Shown here: positions 29,061 through 37,463 of the stretch, piece by piece
Layout: each line of letters opens with the position of its first letter
Numbering within the stretch: position 1 is the stretch's first letter
Position numbers and translations under genes: made by a program
The notes under the pieces: generated by a model
Told to the model about the DNA's origin: nothing
What the model saw: the letters and a program-made list of their open reading frames with translations, nothing else
The model's database searches: none
Source of the DNA: Thalassomonas sp. M1454
Lineage (GTDB): Bacteria; Pseudomonadota; Gammaproteobacteria; Enterobacterales; Alteromonadaceae
Direction of reading: 5' to 3'
Assembly: GCF_007097525.1 (NCBI RefSeq)
Contig: NZ_VKDD01000002.1
Span: 372,001 to 436,000, forward strand
DNA length: 64,000 bases

Positions 29061-29214
29061 TAGAGTTTAACAATTTCAATCTACCAGCATTAATACTTTT
29101 TACTGATTGGTATCCATACATGTATAAGCTGCAATCTTATACAATAAGCAGATATTAATTCTAGCAATCATATAAGTATCACTACTGGTTTTAAATGCGG
29201 AGACATTGATAGTC

Positions 29215-30450
29215 ATGCGTAGAGTAGTAGTTACTGGCTTAGGCATGCTAAGCCCACTTGGAAATGACCCTCAAAGTACATGGAATGCCTTACTTGCAGG
29301 TAAAAGTGGTATAAGTCCAATCACTCACCTAGATACCACAAATTTTACTACAACGTTTGCTGGTACCATCAAAGATTTTGATCCTGAAAATTTTGGCATT
29401 GCCAAAAAAGAAACTCGTAAAATGGATTTGTTTATCCAATACGGTTTAGCTGCAGGTAATCAAGCCATTGCCGACTCTGGTCTTGAAGTAACAGAAGAAA
29501 ATGCTGATCGAATTGGTGTGGCCATAGGCTCAGGAATTGGTGGTTTAACCTTGATTGAAGAAGGTCATAAAAAAACATTAGATACCAGTGTACGTAAATT
29601 ATCACCATTCTTTTGTCCTTCTACCATCTTGAATATGATTTCAGGTCATTTATCAATTATGCATGGCTTAAAAGGACCTAATATTGCAATCGTTACAGCC
29701 TGTACTACAGGTGTACACAATATTGGCCAAGCTGCTCGTATGATAGCTTACGGTGACGCCGATGCTATGGTTGCAGGTGGTGCTGAAAAAGCATCTACCG
29801 TGTTAGGTATGGGCGGTTTTATGTCAGCTCGTGCTTTATCAACACGAAACGATGCGCCGCAGCAAGCTTCTCGTCCTTGGGATAAAGACCGTGATGGTTT
29901 TGTGCTAAGTGATGGTGCTGGTGTTGTTGTATTAGAAGAGTATGAACATGCTAAAGCTCGTGGTGCAAAAATTTATGCTGAATTAAGTGGTTTTGGTATG
30001 AGTGGCGATGCTCACCATATTACTTCACCACCAGCAAATGGCTCTGGCGGTGCAAAAGCAATGGCCAACGCCATAAAAGATGCCGGTATTAGAGAAGATA
30101 AAGTTGGTTATATCAATGCCCACGGTACATCTACCCCAGCGGGTGATATTGCGGAAACTAACGGTGCAAAATCTATCTTTGGTGATCATGCTTATAAACT
30201 AATGATGGGGTCAACTAAATCTATGACCGGACACATGTTAGGTGCAGCTGGCTCTGCAGAAGCTATTTTCACTATTTTAGCATTACAAAACCAAGAAGTG
30301 CCTCCGACAATCAACTTAGATAACCCTGGTGAAGGCTGTGACTTAGACTATGTTGCAGATCAAGCTCGTCAAGCACAATTAGAATACGCCCTATGTAATT
30401 CTTTTGGTTTTGGCGGAACAAATGGTTCTTTATTGTTCAAAAAGATTTAA
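29215..30450 (+). CDS. fabF: 3-oxoacyl-ACP synthase II
   Basis: 411 residues (E. coli 413). The active site is Cys163 (VTACTTG), His303 ([11 protein letters not shown]) and His340 (GHMLGAAG). It elongates acyl-ACP and governs temperature control of membrane unsaturation in E. coli. ATG at 29215 matches the family start; GCGGAG lies 12 bases upstream, a little far, and an in-frame TTG at 29206 is too close to it. The acpP terminator implies partly independent transcription. A terminator follows. Confidence 0.97.
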   Translation: MRRVVVTGLGMLSPLGNDPQSTWNALLAGKSGISPITHLDTTNFTTTFAGTIKDFDPENFGIAKKETRKMDLFIQYGLAAGNQAIADSGLEVTEENADRIGVAIGSGIGGLTLIEEGHKKTLDTSVRKLSPFFCPSTILNMISGHLSIMHGLKGPNIAIVTACTTGVHNIGQAARMIAYGDADAMVAGGAEKASTVLGMGGFMSARALSTRNDAPQQASRPWDKDRDGFVLSDGAGVVVLEEYEHAKARGAKIYAELSGFGMSGDAHHITSPPANGSGGAKAMANAIKDAGIREDKVGYINAHGTSTPAGDIAETNGAKSIFGDHAYKLMMGSTKSMTGHMLGAAGSAEAIFTILALQNQEVPPTINLDNPGEGCDLDYVADQARQAQLEYALCNSFGFGGTNGSLLFKKI

Positions 30451-30489
30451 ACAGCAACAATTGTTTAAATAGCTCTTGCCTATAGTTTT

Positions 30490-30525
30490 AAAAGCCTTAA
30501 TACTACAACAGTATTAAGGCTTTTT
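30490..30525 (+). terminator. fabF rho-independent terminator
   Basis: Fifteen-base stem AAAAGCCTTAATACT (30490-30504) / AGTATTAAGGCTTTT (30510-30524), five-base loop, then Ts. Confidence 0.93.
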
Positions 30526-30593
30526 ATTAGCTTTGTTTAAATAATAAAAAGTATTGGCTAGCATAAAACAACGAATAATAATTAATACTCATA

Positions 30594-31421
30594 ATGCTTT
30601 ATCACTCAGTTAATTTTACAACCACAGAGCAGCTTTCTATCCGTGATAGAGGCTTAGCCTTTGGCGATGGTATTTTTACCACAGCGCAAATCGTTGCGGG
30701 TCAAGTGCAGCATTTAGGGCAGCATATTAAGCGGTTACAACAGGGTTGTCTGCGTTTAGGTATCGAAGAGGTTAATTGGGCTAGTGTTGAAGCTGAATTA
30801 AATAAAGCGGCGAATTCTGTCGCTTTAAGCCTAAACAAAGCCACACTAAAAGTAATCATTACTGCCGGTAATAGCTCGCGTGGTTATTCTCGAGTGGGCA
30901 TTAAACAAGCCAATATAATTGTTACCGTATCAGCGTTTCCAGAGCATTATATTGATTGGCAAAATAAAGGTATCAGCTTAGGAGTTAGTTCAGTTAAACT
31001 TGGCCATAACCCTGTGCTTGCAGGACTAAAGCACTTAAATCGCTTAGAGCAAGTTTTAGTGCGCAATGAACTCGACACTCTTGATGTCGATGAAGTCGTT
31101 GTTACGGATATCGCGGATAATATTATTGAATGTAATACAGCTAATATTTTTTGGCTCAAAGATGATATTTGGTACACACCATCATTATCGATGGCTGGGG
31201 TAAGTGGCATCATCCGTGAGCAAGTAATAAATGTGCTTGCCCAAGATGGTCATCAGGTCGCTGTTGTTGATGCGAAAGTGGACGTGTTAAAACAAAGTGA
31301 CGCCATATTTATTTGTAACTCTTTACTTACTATTGCTCCGGTAAAAGAGTTTGTCGGTAAAGCGTTTTCTATGGAGCCAATAAAAGCAATTCAAAAACGA
31401 ATGCAAAAGGAATTTGAATAA
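30594..31421 (+). CDS. pabC: Aminodeoxychorismate lyase
   Basis: 275 residues (E. coli 269), PLP fold type IV. Signatures are RGLAFGDGIFTT near the N-terminus, the PLP lysine in LKHLNRLEQVL and the phosphate-binding TPSLSMAGVSGI. It releases pyruvate from aminodeoxychorismate to give 4-aminobenzoate for folate. ATG at 30594, with no strong ribosome site. Its stop overlaps the mltG start (TAATG), so translation is coupled. Confidence 0.94.
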   Translation: MLYHSVNFTTTEQLSIRDRGLAFGDGIFTTAQIVAGQVQHLGQHIKRLQQGCLRLGIEEVNWASVEAELNKAANSVALSLNKATLKVIITAGNSSRGYSRVGIKQANIIVTVSAFPEHYIDWQNKGISLGVSSVKLGHNPVLAGLKHLNRLEQVLVRNELDTLDVDEVVVTDIADNIIECNTANIFWLKDDIWYTPSLSMAGVSGIIREQVINVLAQDGHQVAVVDAKVDVLKQSDAIFICNSLLTIAPVKEFVGKAFSMEPIKAIQKRMQKEFE

Positions 31422-32410
31422 TGGTACGTGCATTACTTGTTTTAATTTTTTTAGCTGGACTTGCCGCCGGTGGTGGTTGGGCACACATAAATAATAAAGT
31501 GGAGCAAACGCTACCTATTGCTCAGAGTTTCTATACGATTAAATCCGGTACCTCTTTTAGCCATCTTATTAATGATTTTAAGCGTAACGGTTGGATTGAT
31601 AGCTCAGTTGAATATAAAATTTACGGTAAGTTAAACCCCGAGCAGACAAAGTTAAAAGCGGGCACATATCAGTTAACTGCAGATATGAATTTTATTGCTT
31701 TGTTAGCTTTATTTAATGCTGGGGTTGAGCATCAATTTAAAATTACATTTGTTGAAGGCAGCACCTTTAAAGAATGGTTAGTGCAACTTGCCGAAACGGA
31801 TAACATCAAAAATACCCTAGCAGATAAATCAGCAAAGCAAATCTTAGCTCTATTAAACAGTGAATATACTCATCCAGAAGGGATATTTTTTCCTGATACC
31901 TATAAATTTACAGCAGGGACTAGCGACCTTGATATTTTGCGCCAGGCTCATAAACGCATGGTTAAAGAGTTAGAACAAGTTTGGCAGGAAAGAGATAAAG
32001 GCTTGCCGTATAAATCATCTTATGATGTGTTAATTATGGCCTCGCTTATTGAAAAAGAAACCGGGCAGGTGTTTGAACAGCCTATGATAGCGTCTGTTTT
32101 TATCAACCGTTTAGCAAAGAAAATGCGCTTGCAAACTGACCCTACTATTATTTACGGCTTAGGCGACAGATACACTGGCGATATAACTTACGCCAATATT
32201 CGAGAGAAAACCGCATACAATACCTATCAAATTAACGGCATGCCACCAACGCCAATTGCGATGCCTGGTTTATCAGCACTTAAAGCGAGCGTGCATCCAG
32301 ATAAGACCTCGTTGTTATACTTTGTCAGTAAAGGTAATGGTGAACACCATTTCTCAAAGACCTTACGCGAGCATAACAATGCGGTAAACAAATACATCAG
32401 AGGAAAATAA
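31421..32410 (+). CDS. mltG: Endolytic murein transglycosylase MltG
   Basis: 329 residues (E. coli 340), YceG family. One N-terminal membrane anchor (residues about 3-20) is followed by a periplasmic LysM-like region and the catalytic domain, with the essential Glu in SLIEKETG and the motif RLQTDPTIIYG. It cuts nascent glycan strands and helps set their length. It shares one base with pabC. tmk starts six bases after its stop, as in E. coli. Confidence 0.96.
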   Translation: MVRALLVLIFLAGLAAGGGWAHINNKVEQTLPIAQSFYTIKSGTSFSHLINDFKRNGWIDSSVEYKIYGKLNPEQTKLKAGTYQLTADMNFIALLALFNAGVEHQFKITFVEGSTFKEWLVQLAETDNIKNTLADKSAKQILALLNSEYTHPEGIFFPDTYKFTAGTSDLDILRQAHKRMVKELEQVWQERDKGLPYKSSYDVLIMASLIEKETGQVFEQPMIASVFINRLAKKMRLQTDPTIIYGLGDRYTGDITYANIREKTAYNTYQINGMPPTPIAMPGLSALKASVHPDKTSLLYFVSKGNGEHHFSKTLREHNNAVNKYIRGK

Positions 32411-32416
32411 CAGATT

Positions 32417-33049
32417 ATGTCAGCAGGTAAGTTTATTGTTATCGAAGGTATTGAAGGGGCAGGTAAGTCTTCAGCAATTGCAGTAATAGAACAATATCTA
32501 CAACAGCAAAACATTTCTTTTGATAAAACTCGAGAGCCAGGAGGCACACCTCTAGCTGAAAAGTTACGAACTTTAGTTAAAGAGCCTTGTGATGAGCAAA
32601 TCACTCCAGAATGTGAATTGTTTTTAATGTACGCTAGTCGCAGCCAGTTATTACATAATAAGATTTTACCAACCTTAGCTAGCGGCAAATGGGTTATTGG
32701 CGATCGCCATGATTTATCTTCTCGTGCTTATCAGGGCGGCGGCCGCGAATTTAATAATGACGTTATTGATAGCATTGCTAATATCACTTTAAATGGCTTT
32801 AAACCGCATCTCACATTATATCTAGATATTGAACCTGAGCTAGGTTTAGGCAGGGCGCAAGCTCGAGGTGAATTAGATCGTATTGAACAGGAAAAAATTG
32901 AATTTTTCCATAAAGTAAGAAATAAGTACCTTGAATTAGCTAACCAAGATGAAACTATTTTTATCATCGATGCAAGCCAGCCAATGGATAAAGTTCATCA
33001 AGACATACGTGCAGTATTAGGAGAGCAAATTGGCGCATCTGATCAGTAG
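32417..33049 (+). CDS. tmk: Thymidylate kinase
   Basis: 210 residues (E. coli 213). The P-loop is EGIEGAGKSS, the DRX-type motif is in GDRHDLSSRAYQGGG and TREPGGTP is typical of the bacterial enzyme. It phosphorylates dTMP to dTDP. ATG at 32417. Its 3' end overlaps the holB start by 20 bases; the ribosome site of holB (AGGAG) lies inside tmk. Confidence 0.97.
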   Translation: MSAGKFIVIEGIEGAGKSSAIAVIEQYLQQQNISFDKTREPGGTPLAEKLRTLVKEPCDEQITPECELFLMYASRSQLLHNKILPTLASGKWVIGDRHDLSSRAYQGGGREFNNDVIDSIANITLNGFKPHLTLYLDIEPELGLGRAQARGELDRIEQEKIEFFHKVRNKYLELANQDETIFIIDASQPMDKVHQDIRAVLGEQIGASDQ

Positions 33050-33971
33050 TAAGTCATGGTTAGACAACAATAAAGTTGATTTAAACGCTAAGATCAATCA
33101 AAGTGTCTTGCCCCATGCTTTGCTTCTTAAAGGCTATGCTTTAGCTGGACAAGATGAATTAGCCGTTTGGTTAGCCAATAAGTTATTATGCACAGACAAA
33201 AGCGAATTTGATGCTTGTGGACGCTGTAAATCTTGTTTATTGCTAGCATCAAAATCACATCCAGATATTCAAATAATAGACAATGGTGATAAAACTATTG
33301 GCGTTGATTTAGTGCGTCAAGCTAGCCAGTTCTTTCAAAAAACAGCGCAACTTGGCCAGAATAAAGTGGTGATCATAAAGTCTAGCGAATACATGACCGA
33401 AGCTGCCGCTAATGCTTTACTTAAAACATTAGAAGAGCCAACCCAAAATAGCTTTTTATTACTAACTTGTAATGATGCCGACTTATTATTACCAACAATT
33501 ATTAGCCGCTGCTCGCAAATACAAATTCAACCACCTGTAGGGCAGGAGCTCGCTGATTTAGTTGATGATAAATCAATCTTGCATGACTTTAGTAATATTA
33601 ATCAGTTTGCTGAACTAACTGATGACTTTACTAAACAAGCTTATCTTGAATTTAATCAACAGTTAATTTTATGGCTGCAAAACTTTGCTGATTACTCGCA
33701 ATTAATGACGCTATTCAATAACAACAATCAAAGCTTGCGTTGGTTGGTGGACTGTTTTCATCAGCTTATTAGAATGCAATCAGGTTGGGCAGATGCACTG
33801 TCGAGCCATCCGGCAAAATTATTGCAAGATAAATACACAACAGAGCAACTTTGGCAGTGTTTGCATTTAGCTATGCAAGCCAACAAGCAAATAAAATTGC
33901 TTACCCAAGCAAATAAAAACTTTACAATTGAAGCATTATTGGTTGATATTGAACAACAGTTACAAAAATAA
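33030..33971 (+). CDS. holB: DNA polymerase III delta' subunit
   Basis: 313 residues (E. coli 334). It carries the zinc module of delta'/clamp-loader proteins (CGRCKSCLLLASKSHPD, with a further upstream Cys), the degenerate AAA+ core with SRC (IISRCSQIQIQPP) and a C-terminal collar domain. As part of the clamp loader it opens the beta clamp. The start is TTG at 33030: AGGAG sits six bases upstream inside tmk, and no ATG occurs before conserved sequence. Confidence 0.92.
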   Translation: MAHLISSKSWLDNNKVDLNAKINQSVLPHALLLKGYALAGQDELAVWLANKLLCTDKSEFDACGRCKSCLLLASKSHPDIQIIDNGDKTIGVDLVRQASQFFQKTAQLGQNKVVIIKSSEYMTEAAANALLKTLEEPTQNSFLLLTCNDADLLLPTIISRCSQIQIQPPVGQELADLVDDKSILHDFSNINQFAELTDDFTKQAYLEFNQQLILWLQNFADYSQLMTLFNNNNQSLRWLVDCFHQLIRMQSGWADALSSHPAKLLQDKYTTEQLWQCLHLAMQANKQIKLLTQANKNFTIEALLVDIEQQLQK

Positions 33972-34026
33972 CAAAATCACCTCCATCTATATTTAGAGTG
34001 AAGTAAATAATAATAAAGGAATTACC

Positions 34027-34353
34027 GTGTTTAATAAGGTATTAGAGTTTAAAAATGATCGTGAGTTGTATATGGCCTATATGCCGTTTTTAAAACAAGG
34101 AGGCTTGTTTGTTAAAACTCAAGAGCAACATGAATTAGGCGATAAATTTAACTTAGAAGTATTTCTTCCTGGCAGTTTAGAAGCTGCAATTATTGAAGGC
34201 TCTGTGTGCTGGATCACTCCCCATGGTGCTCAAAATGGTACTGAAGCCGGTGTTGGTATTTCATTTAACAAAGATGAAACTAATTTACGTAGTCAAATTG
34301 AATCAGCACTAGGGCGTTTACTTAACTCTAAAGAGCCAACATACACTATGTAG
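34027..34353 (+). CDS. pilZ: Type IV pilus assembly protein PilZ
   Basis: 108 residues, a single PilZ domain. The short form next to holB is the type IV pilus protein, which acts in pilus assembly and usually lacks the RxxxR c-di-GMP motif; I see no such motif here, while GVGISF of the fold is present. The start is GTG at 34027 with AAAGGA upstream. The order holB-pilZ-tatD is the same as in Pseudomonas. Followed by a weak terminator. Confidence 0.9.
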   Translation: MFNKVLEFKNDRELYMAYMPFLKQGGLFVKTQEQHELGDKFNLEVFLPGSLEAAIIEGSVCWITPHGAQNGTEAGVGISFNKDETNLRSQIESALGRLLNSKEPTYTM

Positions 34354-34382
34354 TCATGCAAAAATTTAATAAACATTGAACA

Positions 34383-34404
34383 GGGTCGCTTTTGCGGCCC
34401 TTTT
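34383..34404 (+). terminator. pilZ terminator
   Basis: Stem GGGTCGC (34383-34389) / GCGGCCC (34394-34400) with one G-T pair, TTTT loop, then four Ts. Confidence 0.65.
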
Positions 34405-34474
34405 ATTGAATCAATATTAATAGCACTGTTATAATCCTTGCCAATTCATTTTTTAACCCTATCGGGAGCTTTCC

Positions 34475-35239
34475 TTGTATATTGATTCACATTGCCATTT
34501 AGACCGTCTAGATTTAACCGAGTTTGATAACAACTTAGATAATGTTGTTGATGCGGCAACCGCAGCTGGCGTGCAACAAATGTTGTGTGTGTCAGTAACG
34601 CTTAAAGACTTTGCCTCTATGGCCGATAAAACGCTCAAGTATTCAAATGTGCAACTGTCTTGTGGTGTACACCCTCTCAATCAAGAAGATGAAGTGGATC
34701 AAAACCAATTATTGCAGTTAGCTGATAACCCAAGAGTCGTTGCCGTTGGTGAAACAGGCTTAGACTATTTTTATGCCCCTGAAACGCAAGAGGTGCAACG
34801 CGATGCTTTTCGTAAGCATATTCGCGTAGCAAAGCAATTAAATAAACCGATCATTATCCATACTCGCGATGCGCAAGAAGATACCTTAAACATAATGCGA
34901 GAGGAGGGTGCAGAGCAAGTCGGTGGCGTACTTCACTGCTTTACTGAATCTTGGGAAATGGCCGAGCAAGCAATTGCTATGGGCTTCTATATATCATTTT
35001 CAGGGATTGTTACGTTTAAAAATGCAGCCGCACTTCGTCATGTCGCTTTCCAAGTGCCAGAAGACAAGTTTCTTATTGAGACAGACTCACCTTATTTAGC
35101 CCCAGTGCCGCATAGAGGTAAACAAAACCAACCTGCGTTTGTTAGTGAAGTTGCTAAAGTATTAGCCGAAGTTCGTGGCCAAAGCGTTGAAGAAATCGCT
35201 CGTTTAAGTACCGAAAATTACCAAAGATTATTTAACTGA
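34475..35239 (+). CDS. ycfH: TatD-family metal-dependent hydrolase (YcfH)
   Basis: 254 residues (E. coli YcfH 265). Metal ligands are in DSHCHLD (residues 4-10), GETGLDYFYAPE, HTRDA, GGVLHCFTE and ETDSPYLAP. The family are TIM-barrel deoxyribonucleases or deacylases; the true substrate is uncertain. The start is TTG at 34475, set by GGGAG six bases upstream and the match to E. coli MFLVDSHCHLD. It ends the lipid and replication block and runs into a palindromic repeat one base after its stop. Confidence 0.94.
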   Translation: MYIDSHCHLDRLDLTEFDNNLDNVVDAATAAGVQQMLCVSVTLKDFASMADKTLKYSNVQLSCGVHPLNQEDEVDQNQLLQLADNPRVVAVGETGLDYFYAPETQEVQRDAFRKHIRVAKQLNKPIIIHTRDAQEDTLNIMREEGAEQVGGVLHCFTESWEMAEQAIAMGFYISFSGIVTFKNAAALRHVAFQVPEDKFLIETDSPYLAPVPHRGKQNQPAFVSEVAKVLAEVRGQSVEEIARLSTENYQRLFN

Positions 35240-35320
35240 TATCAAGGTGTCAGAGTTGTTGAAAATCAAGAGGGTCAGATCAACTTGAAACTTTCAAGTT
35301 GATCTGACCCTCTTGATTTT
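35240..35320. repeat. REP-like composite element C with 59-bp perfect palindrome
   Basis: First an unpaired module-1 arm (ATCAAGGTGTCAGAGT, from 35240), then a palindrome with exact 29-base arms (35262-35290 and 35292-35320) around one base, built from module 2 (ATCAAGAGGGTCAGATC plus AACTTGAAA). It is the mirror composition of element B at 23263. Confidence 0.93.
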
Positions 35321-35325
35321 CATGC

Positions 35326-35384
35326 AAAAACGCAGTCATCCCGCAGCGCTTTTGTCCGGATCTCCTGCAGTGTACTGTGAGTTT
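35326..35384 (+). repeat. Intergenic direct repeat, copy 1
   Basis: 59 bases beginning AAAAACGCAGTCATCCCG and ending CTGCAGTGTACTGTGAGTTT. It is about 83% identical to a second copy 30 bases downstream. The GTCATCCCG...CTCCTGCAG pattern looks like a dispersed intergenic repeat; no coding potential. Confidence 0.8.
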
Positions 35385-35414
35385 AAAAATATAGAATATT
35401 AACCTAACCTACGT

Positions 35415-35474
35415 AAAAACGCCGTCATCCCGTAATGCTTTTAGACGGGACCTCCTGCAGCGTACTGTGAGTTT
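35415..35474 (+). repeat. Intergenic direct repeat, copy 2
   Basis: 60 bases beginning AAAAACGCCGTCATCCCG and ending CTGCAGCGTACTGTGAGTTT. Inside it, CCCG and CGGG (35429-35432, 35446-35449) are complementary, so it may fold. Confidence 0.8.
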
Positions 35475-35549
35475 TCGGCATACCCCACATCAAGTTTTAC
35501 AAATTTATCGCCATCCATGGCCAAATTTGCATACCTACATCCTGTAGGC

Positions 35550-35662
35550 AAAAAAAAGGCCCAAAACTATGTGCTTTGGGCTCAGGGGAATGGCTCAAAT
35601 GGTATGAGCCTGCGCTAATAAATTTAAGGAGAAACTCAACAAAGTTTTTGCCTTGAATTAAT
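35550..35662 (-). ncRNA. Candidate small RNA, about 110 nt
   Basis: No gene on this strand explains a promoter and terminator here. From a predicted start near 35662 the RNA would contain GGCTCA-N7-TGAGCC (a six-bp stem, plus-strand positions 35592-35610), then GCCCAAA-N9-TTTGGGC (35559-35581) followed at once by eight Ts (35557-35550), an excellent terminator. I do not recognise it as 6S, Spot 42 or RyhB. A 63-codon frame across it starts upstream of the RNA with TTG and is not credible. Confidence 0.55.
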
Positions 35663-35668
35663 AATTGT

Positions 35669-35696
35669 AGTGTATATCTGTACAAAATCTAGTCAA
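35669..35696 (-). promoter_or_regulatory. Promoter of the candidate small RNA
   Basis: On the minus strand TTGACT (35696-35691), 16-base spacer, TACACT (35674-35669). The -35 is five of six and the -10 four of six to consensus. Confidence 0.5.
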
Positions 35697-35898
35697 TTGC
35701 AAAATTATTTTATTTGTGTTTTAAATCATTGATTTAGGTTGTTGATGTGTTTTTATGTGCATAGCTTCTATACAGTCGTTGCACATTTTATAAACAGGTT
35801 TGTGCACAGGTGTGAAACTCAGTATTTAATATTAACCCTTTGAAAACTTTGTGCTACTGTAGACTGATTAAAATAATAAATATAATTACCTGTTAACT
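35697..35898. other. Leader region of the SpmAB-like gene
   Basis: About 200 AT-rich bases between the small-RNA promoter and the next gene. It contains TGTGCACA within GTTTGTGCACAGGTG (35801-35815), a short palindrome of unknown role. No reading frame is apparent. Confidence 0.4.
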
Positions 35899-37128
35899 AT
35901 GCTTAATATCATCTGGCTTTCTTTCTTTGTTATTGCGTTTATTGCCGCCATGTTTCAATGGTTGTATTTAGGTAATTCCGCCATTTTTGAAGAAATTTTA
36001 AATAGCATCATTGCTATGTCAAAAGTAACGGTTGAAATAGCGATAGGCCTAATTGGTATTTTAAGCTTCTGGCTTGGCATGATGAAAATAGCGGAAAGAG
36101 GTGGTGTTGTTGCTTGGATCGCTAAAGCTATATCGCCATTATTTTCTCGTTTAATGCCACAAATTCCAGCCAACCATCCCGCTTTTGGTTCGATAACGAT
36201 GAATTTGTCGGCGAACTTTTTAGGCTTAGATAATGCTGCAACACCGCTTGGCTTAAAAGCGATGAAAGATTTACAAGAAATAAACCCCAAAAAAGATACT
36301 GCCAGTAATGCGCAGATTTTATTTCTAGTTCTTAATACCTCTTCAGTAACTTTATTTCCTATTAGTGTTTTTGTTTATCGTGCTCAGCAAGGTGCTGCAG
36401 TACCAACAGATGTATTTATTCCTATTTTATTAGCTACCTTTGCCTCAACGTTAGCGGGCCTTATTAGTGTTGCATTTTTTCAAAAGATCAAAATATATAA
36501 AGGCATAATCTTATTATATCTAAGTGCAGCTATGGCTTTAGTTGCTGCACTTGTTGTGTACTTAACACAGTTAACGGCTGAACAACTATCGAGCCAATCT
36601 TCATTGATGGGTAACTTTTTAATTATATCGACGTTGATCTCGTTTTTACTTATTGCTCACTTTAAAAAACTAATGGTGTATGACTGTTTTATTGAAGGGG
36701 CAAAAGAGGGCTTTGAGGTAAGTGTCAAGCTTATTCCTTACCTTCTTGCCATGCTTTGTGCCATAGGCGTATTTAGAGCGAGTGGAGCACTAGATTTAAT
36801 TGTCGACAGTATCCGTTCATTAGTTATAGTAATTGGTGGTGATACACGTTTTGTTGATGCTCTGCCTACTGCTTTTATGAAACCATTAAGCGGCTCAGGT
36901 TCGAGAGCTATGATGGTTGAAACCATGAACACCTTTGGCGCAGACTCATTTGCAGGGCGCTTGTCTTCAATAATTCAGGGCTCAACAGAAACAACTTTCT
37001 ATGTGCTTGCTGTTTATTTCGGCAGCGTCGGTATCCGTTATTCTCGTCATGCCATAACTTGTGGTCTAATTGCTGATATCAGTGGTATTACCGCTGGTAT
37101 TGCCGTTTGCTACTGGTTCTTTGCTTAA
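35899..37128 (+). CDS. Fused SpmA/SpmB-like nucleoside-recognition (Gate) membrane protein
   Basis: 409 residues with about eight to ten membrane helices. The first half resembles spore maturation protein SpmA (GMMKIAERGGVVAWIAKAISPLFSRLMP, partly quoted: key part WIAKAISPLFSRLMP) and contains NLSANFLGLDNAATPLGLKAM; the second half resembles SpmB (FIEGAKEGFEVSVKLIPYL in part, and PTAFMKPLSGSGSRAMM). Both belong to the Gate domain family. In spore formers SpmA and SpmB are separate and affect core dehydration; in non-sporulating gammaproteobacteria the role is unknown, probably transport. ATG at 35899, no clear ribosome site. Confidence 0.82.
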   Translation: MLNIIWLSFFVIAFIAAMFQWLYLGNSAIFEEILNSIIAMSKVTVEIAIGLIGILSFWLGMMKIAERGGVVAWIAKAISPLFSRLMPQIPANHPAFGSITMNLSANFLGLDNAATPLGLKAMKDLQEINPKKDTASNAQILFLVLNTSSVTLFPISVFVYRAQQGAAVPTDVFIPILLATFASTLAGLISVAFFQKIKIYKGIILLYLSAAMALVAALVVYLTQLTAEQLSSQSSLMGNFLIISTLISFLLIAHFKKLMVYDCFIEGAKEGFEVSVKLIPYLLAMLCAIGVFRASGALDLIVDSIRSLVIVIGGDTRFVDALPTAFMKPLSGSGSRAMMVETMNTFGADSFAGRLSSIIQGSTETTFYVLAVYFGSVGIRYSRHAITCGLIADISGITAGIAVCYWFFA

Positions 37129-37312
37129 CACATCTATTGCAACTCCATTGATTTTTTGCTTATCGATCAGCTAATTAATGGGGTGGTATAGCTTCATTTC
37201 TAACAATTTACTTACCATATTCACTGCTTTTTAAAATTCAAACGCTTGTATGTCGGACAATTTGAGTAATAAAGTGTAATTAAATTGCAACAAACGCTCA
37301 TACTTTGGTCTA

Positions 37313-37324
37313 ATTGTCGACAAT
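37313..37324. promoter_or_regulatory. Operator 1, GntR-type palindrome
   Basis: ATTGTCGACAAT, a perfect palindrome 16 bases upstream of the -35 box. An identical copy lies 71 bp downstream. The likely ligand is the GntR regulator encoded next. Confidence 0.75.
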
Positions 37325-37339
37325 CTTTGCTTTTAGTTG

Positions 37340-37367
37340 TTGACTTGAGTTCAAATCAGGGTATTAT
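37340..37367 (+). promoter_or_regulatory. Promoter of the gntR-prpBC-acnD-prpF operon
   Basis: TTGACT (37340-37345), 16-base spacer, TATTAT (37362-37367). It lies between the two operators, so a bound repressor could loop or cover it. Confidence 0.7.
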
Positions 37368-37383
37368 TTTTACCATGTTTAAG

Positions 37384-37395
37384 ATTGTCGACAAT
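37384..37395. promoter_or_regulatory. Operator 2, GntR-type palindrome
   Basis: A second exact ATTGTCGACAAT, about 10 bases downstream of the predicted transcription start, a position that would block elongation or clearance. Confidence 0.75.
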
Positions 37396-37463
37396 TTATT
37401 GGCAGCATCTTAGCCATAAATAAAGTTTTTGATGCAATTAATTACAATGATAAATCGGAATTT

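Larger units (their letters stand above)
37129..37463. other. Regulatory region of the methylcitrate operon
   Basis: 335 bases. It contains a promoter, two identical 12-bp palindromes and a degenerate third (TGTCGGACAAT, 37252-37262). The rest is AT-rich. No terminator for the preceding gene was found. Confidence 0.7.

Noticed and set aside
35497-35685. 62-codon minus-strand reading frame across the candidate small RNA
   Set aside because: It starts with TTG upstream of the predicted transcript start, has no ribosome site and crosses the terminator. Its amino-acid make-up is unremarkable.
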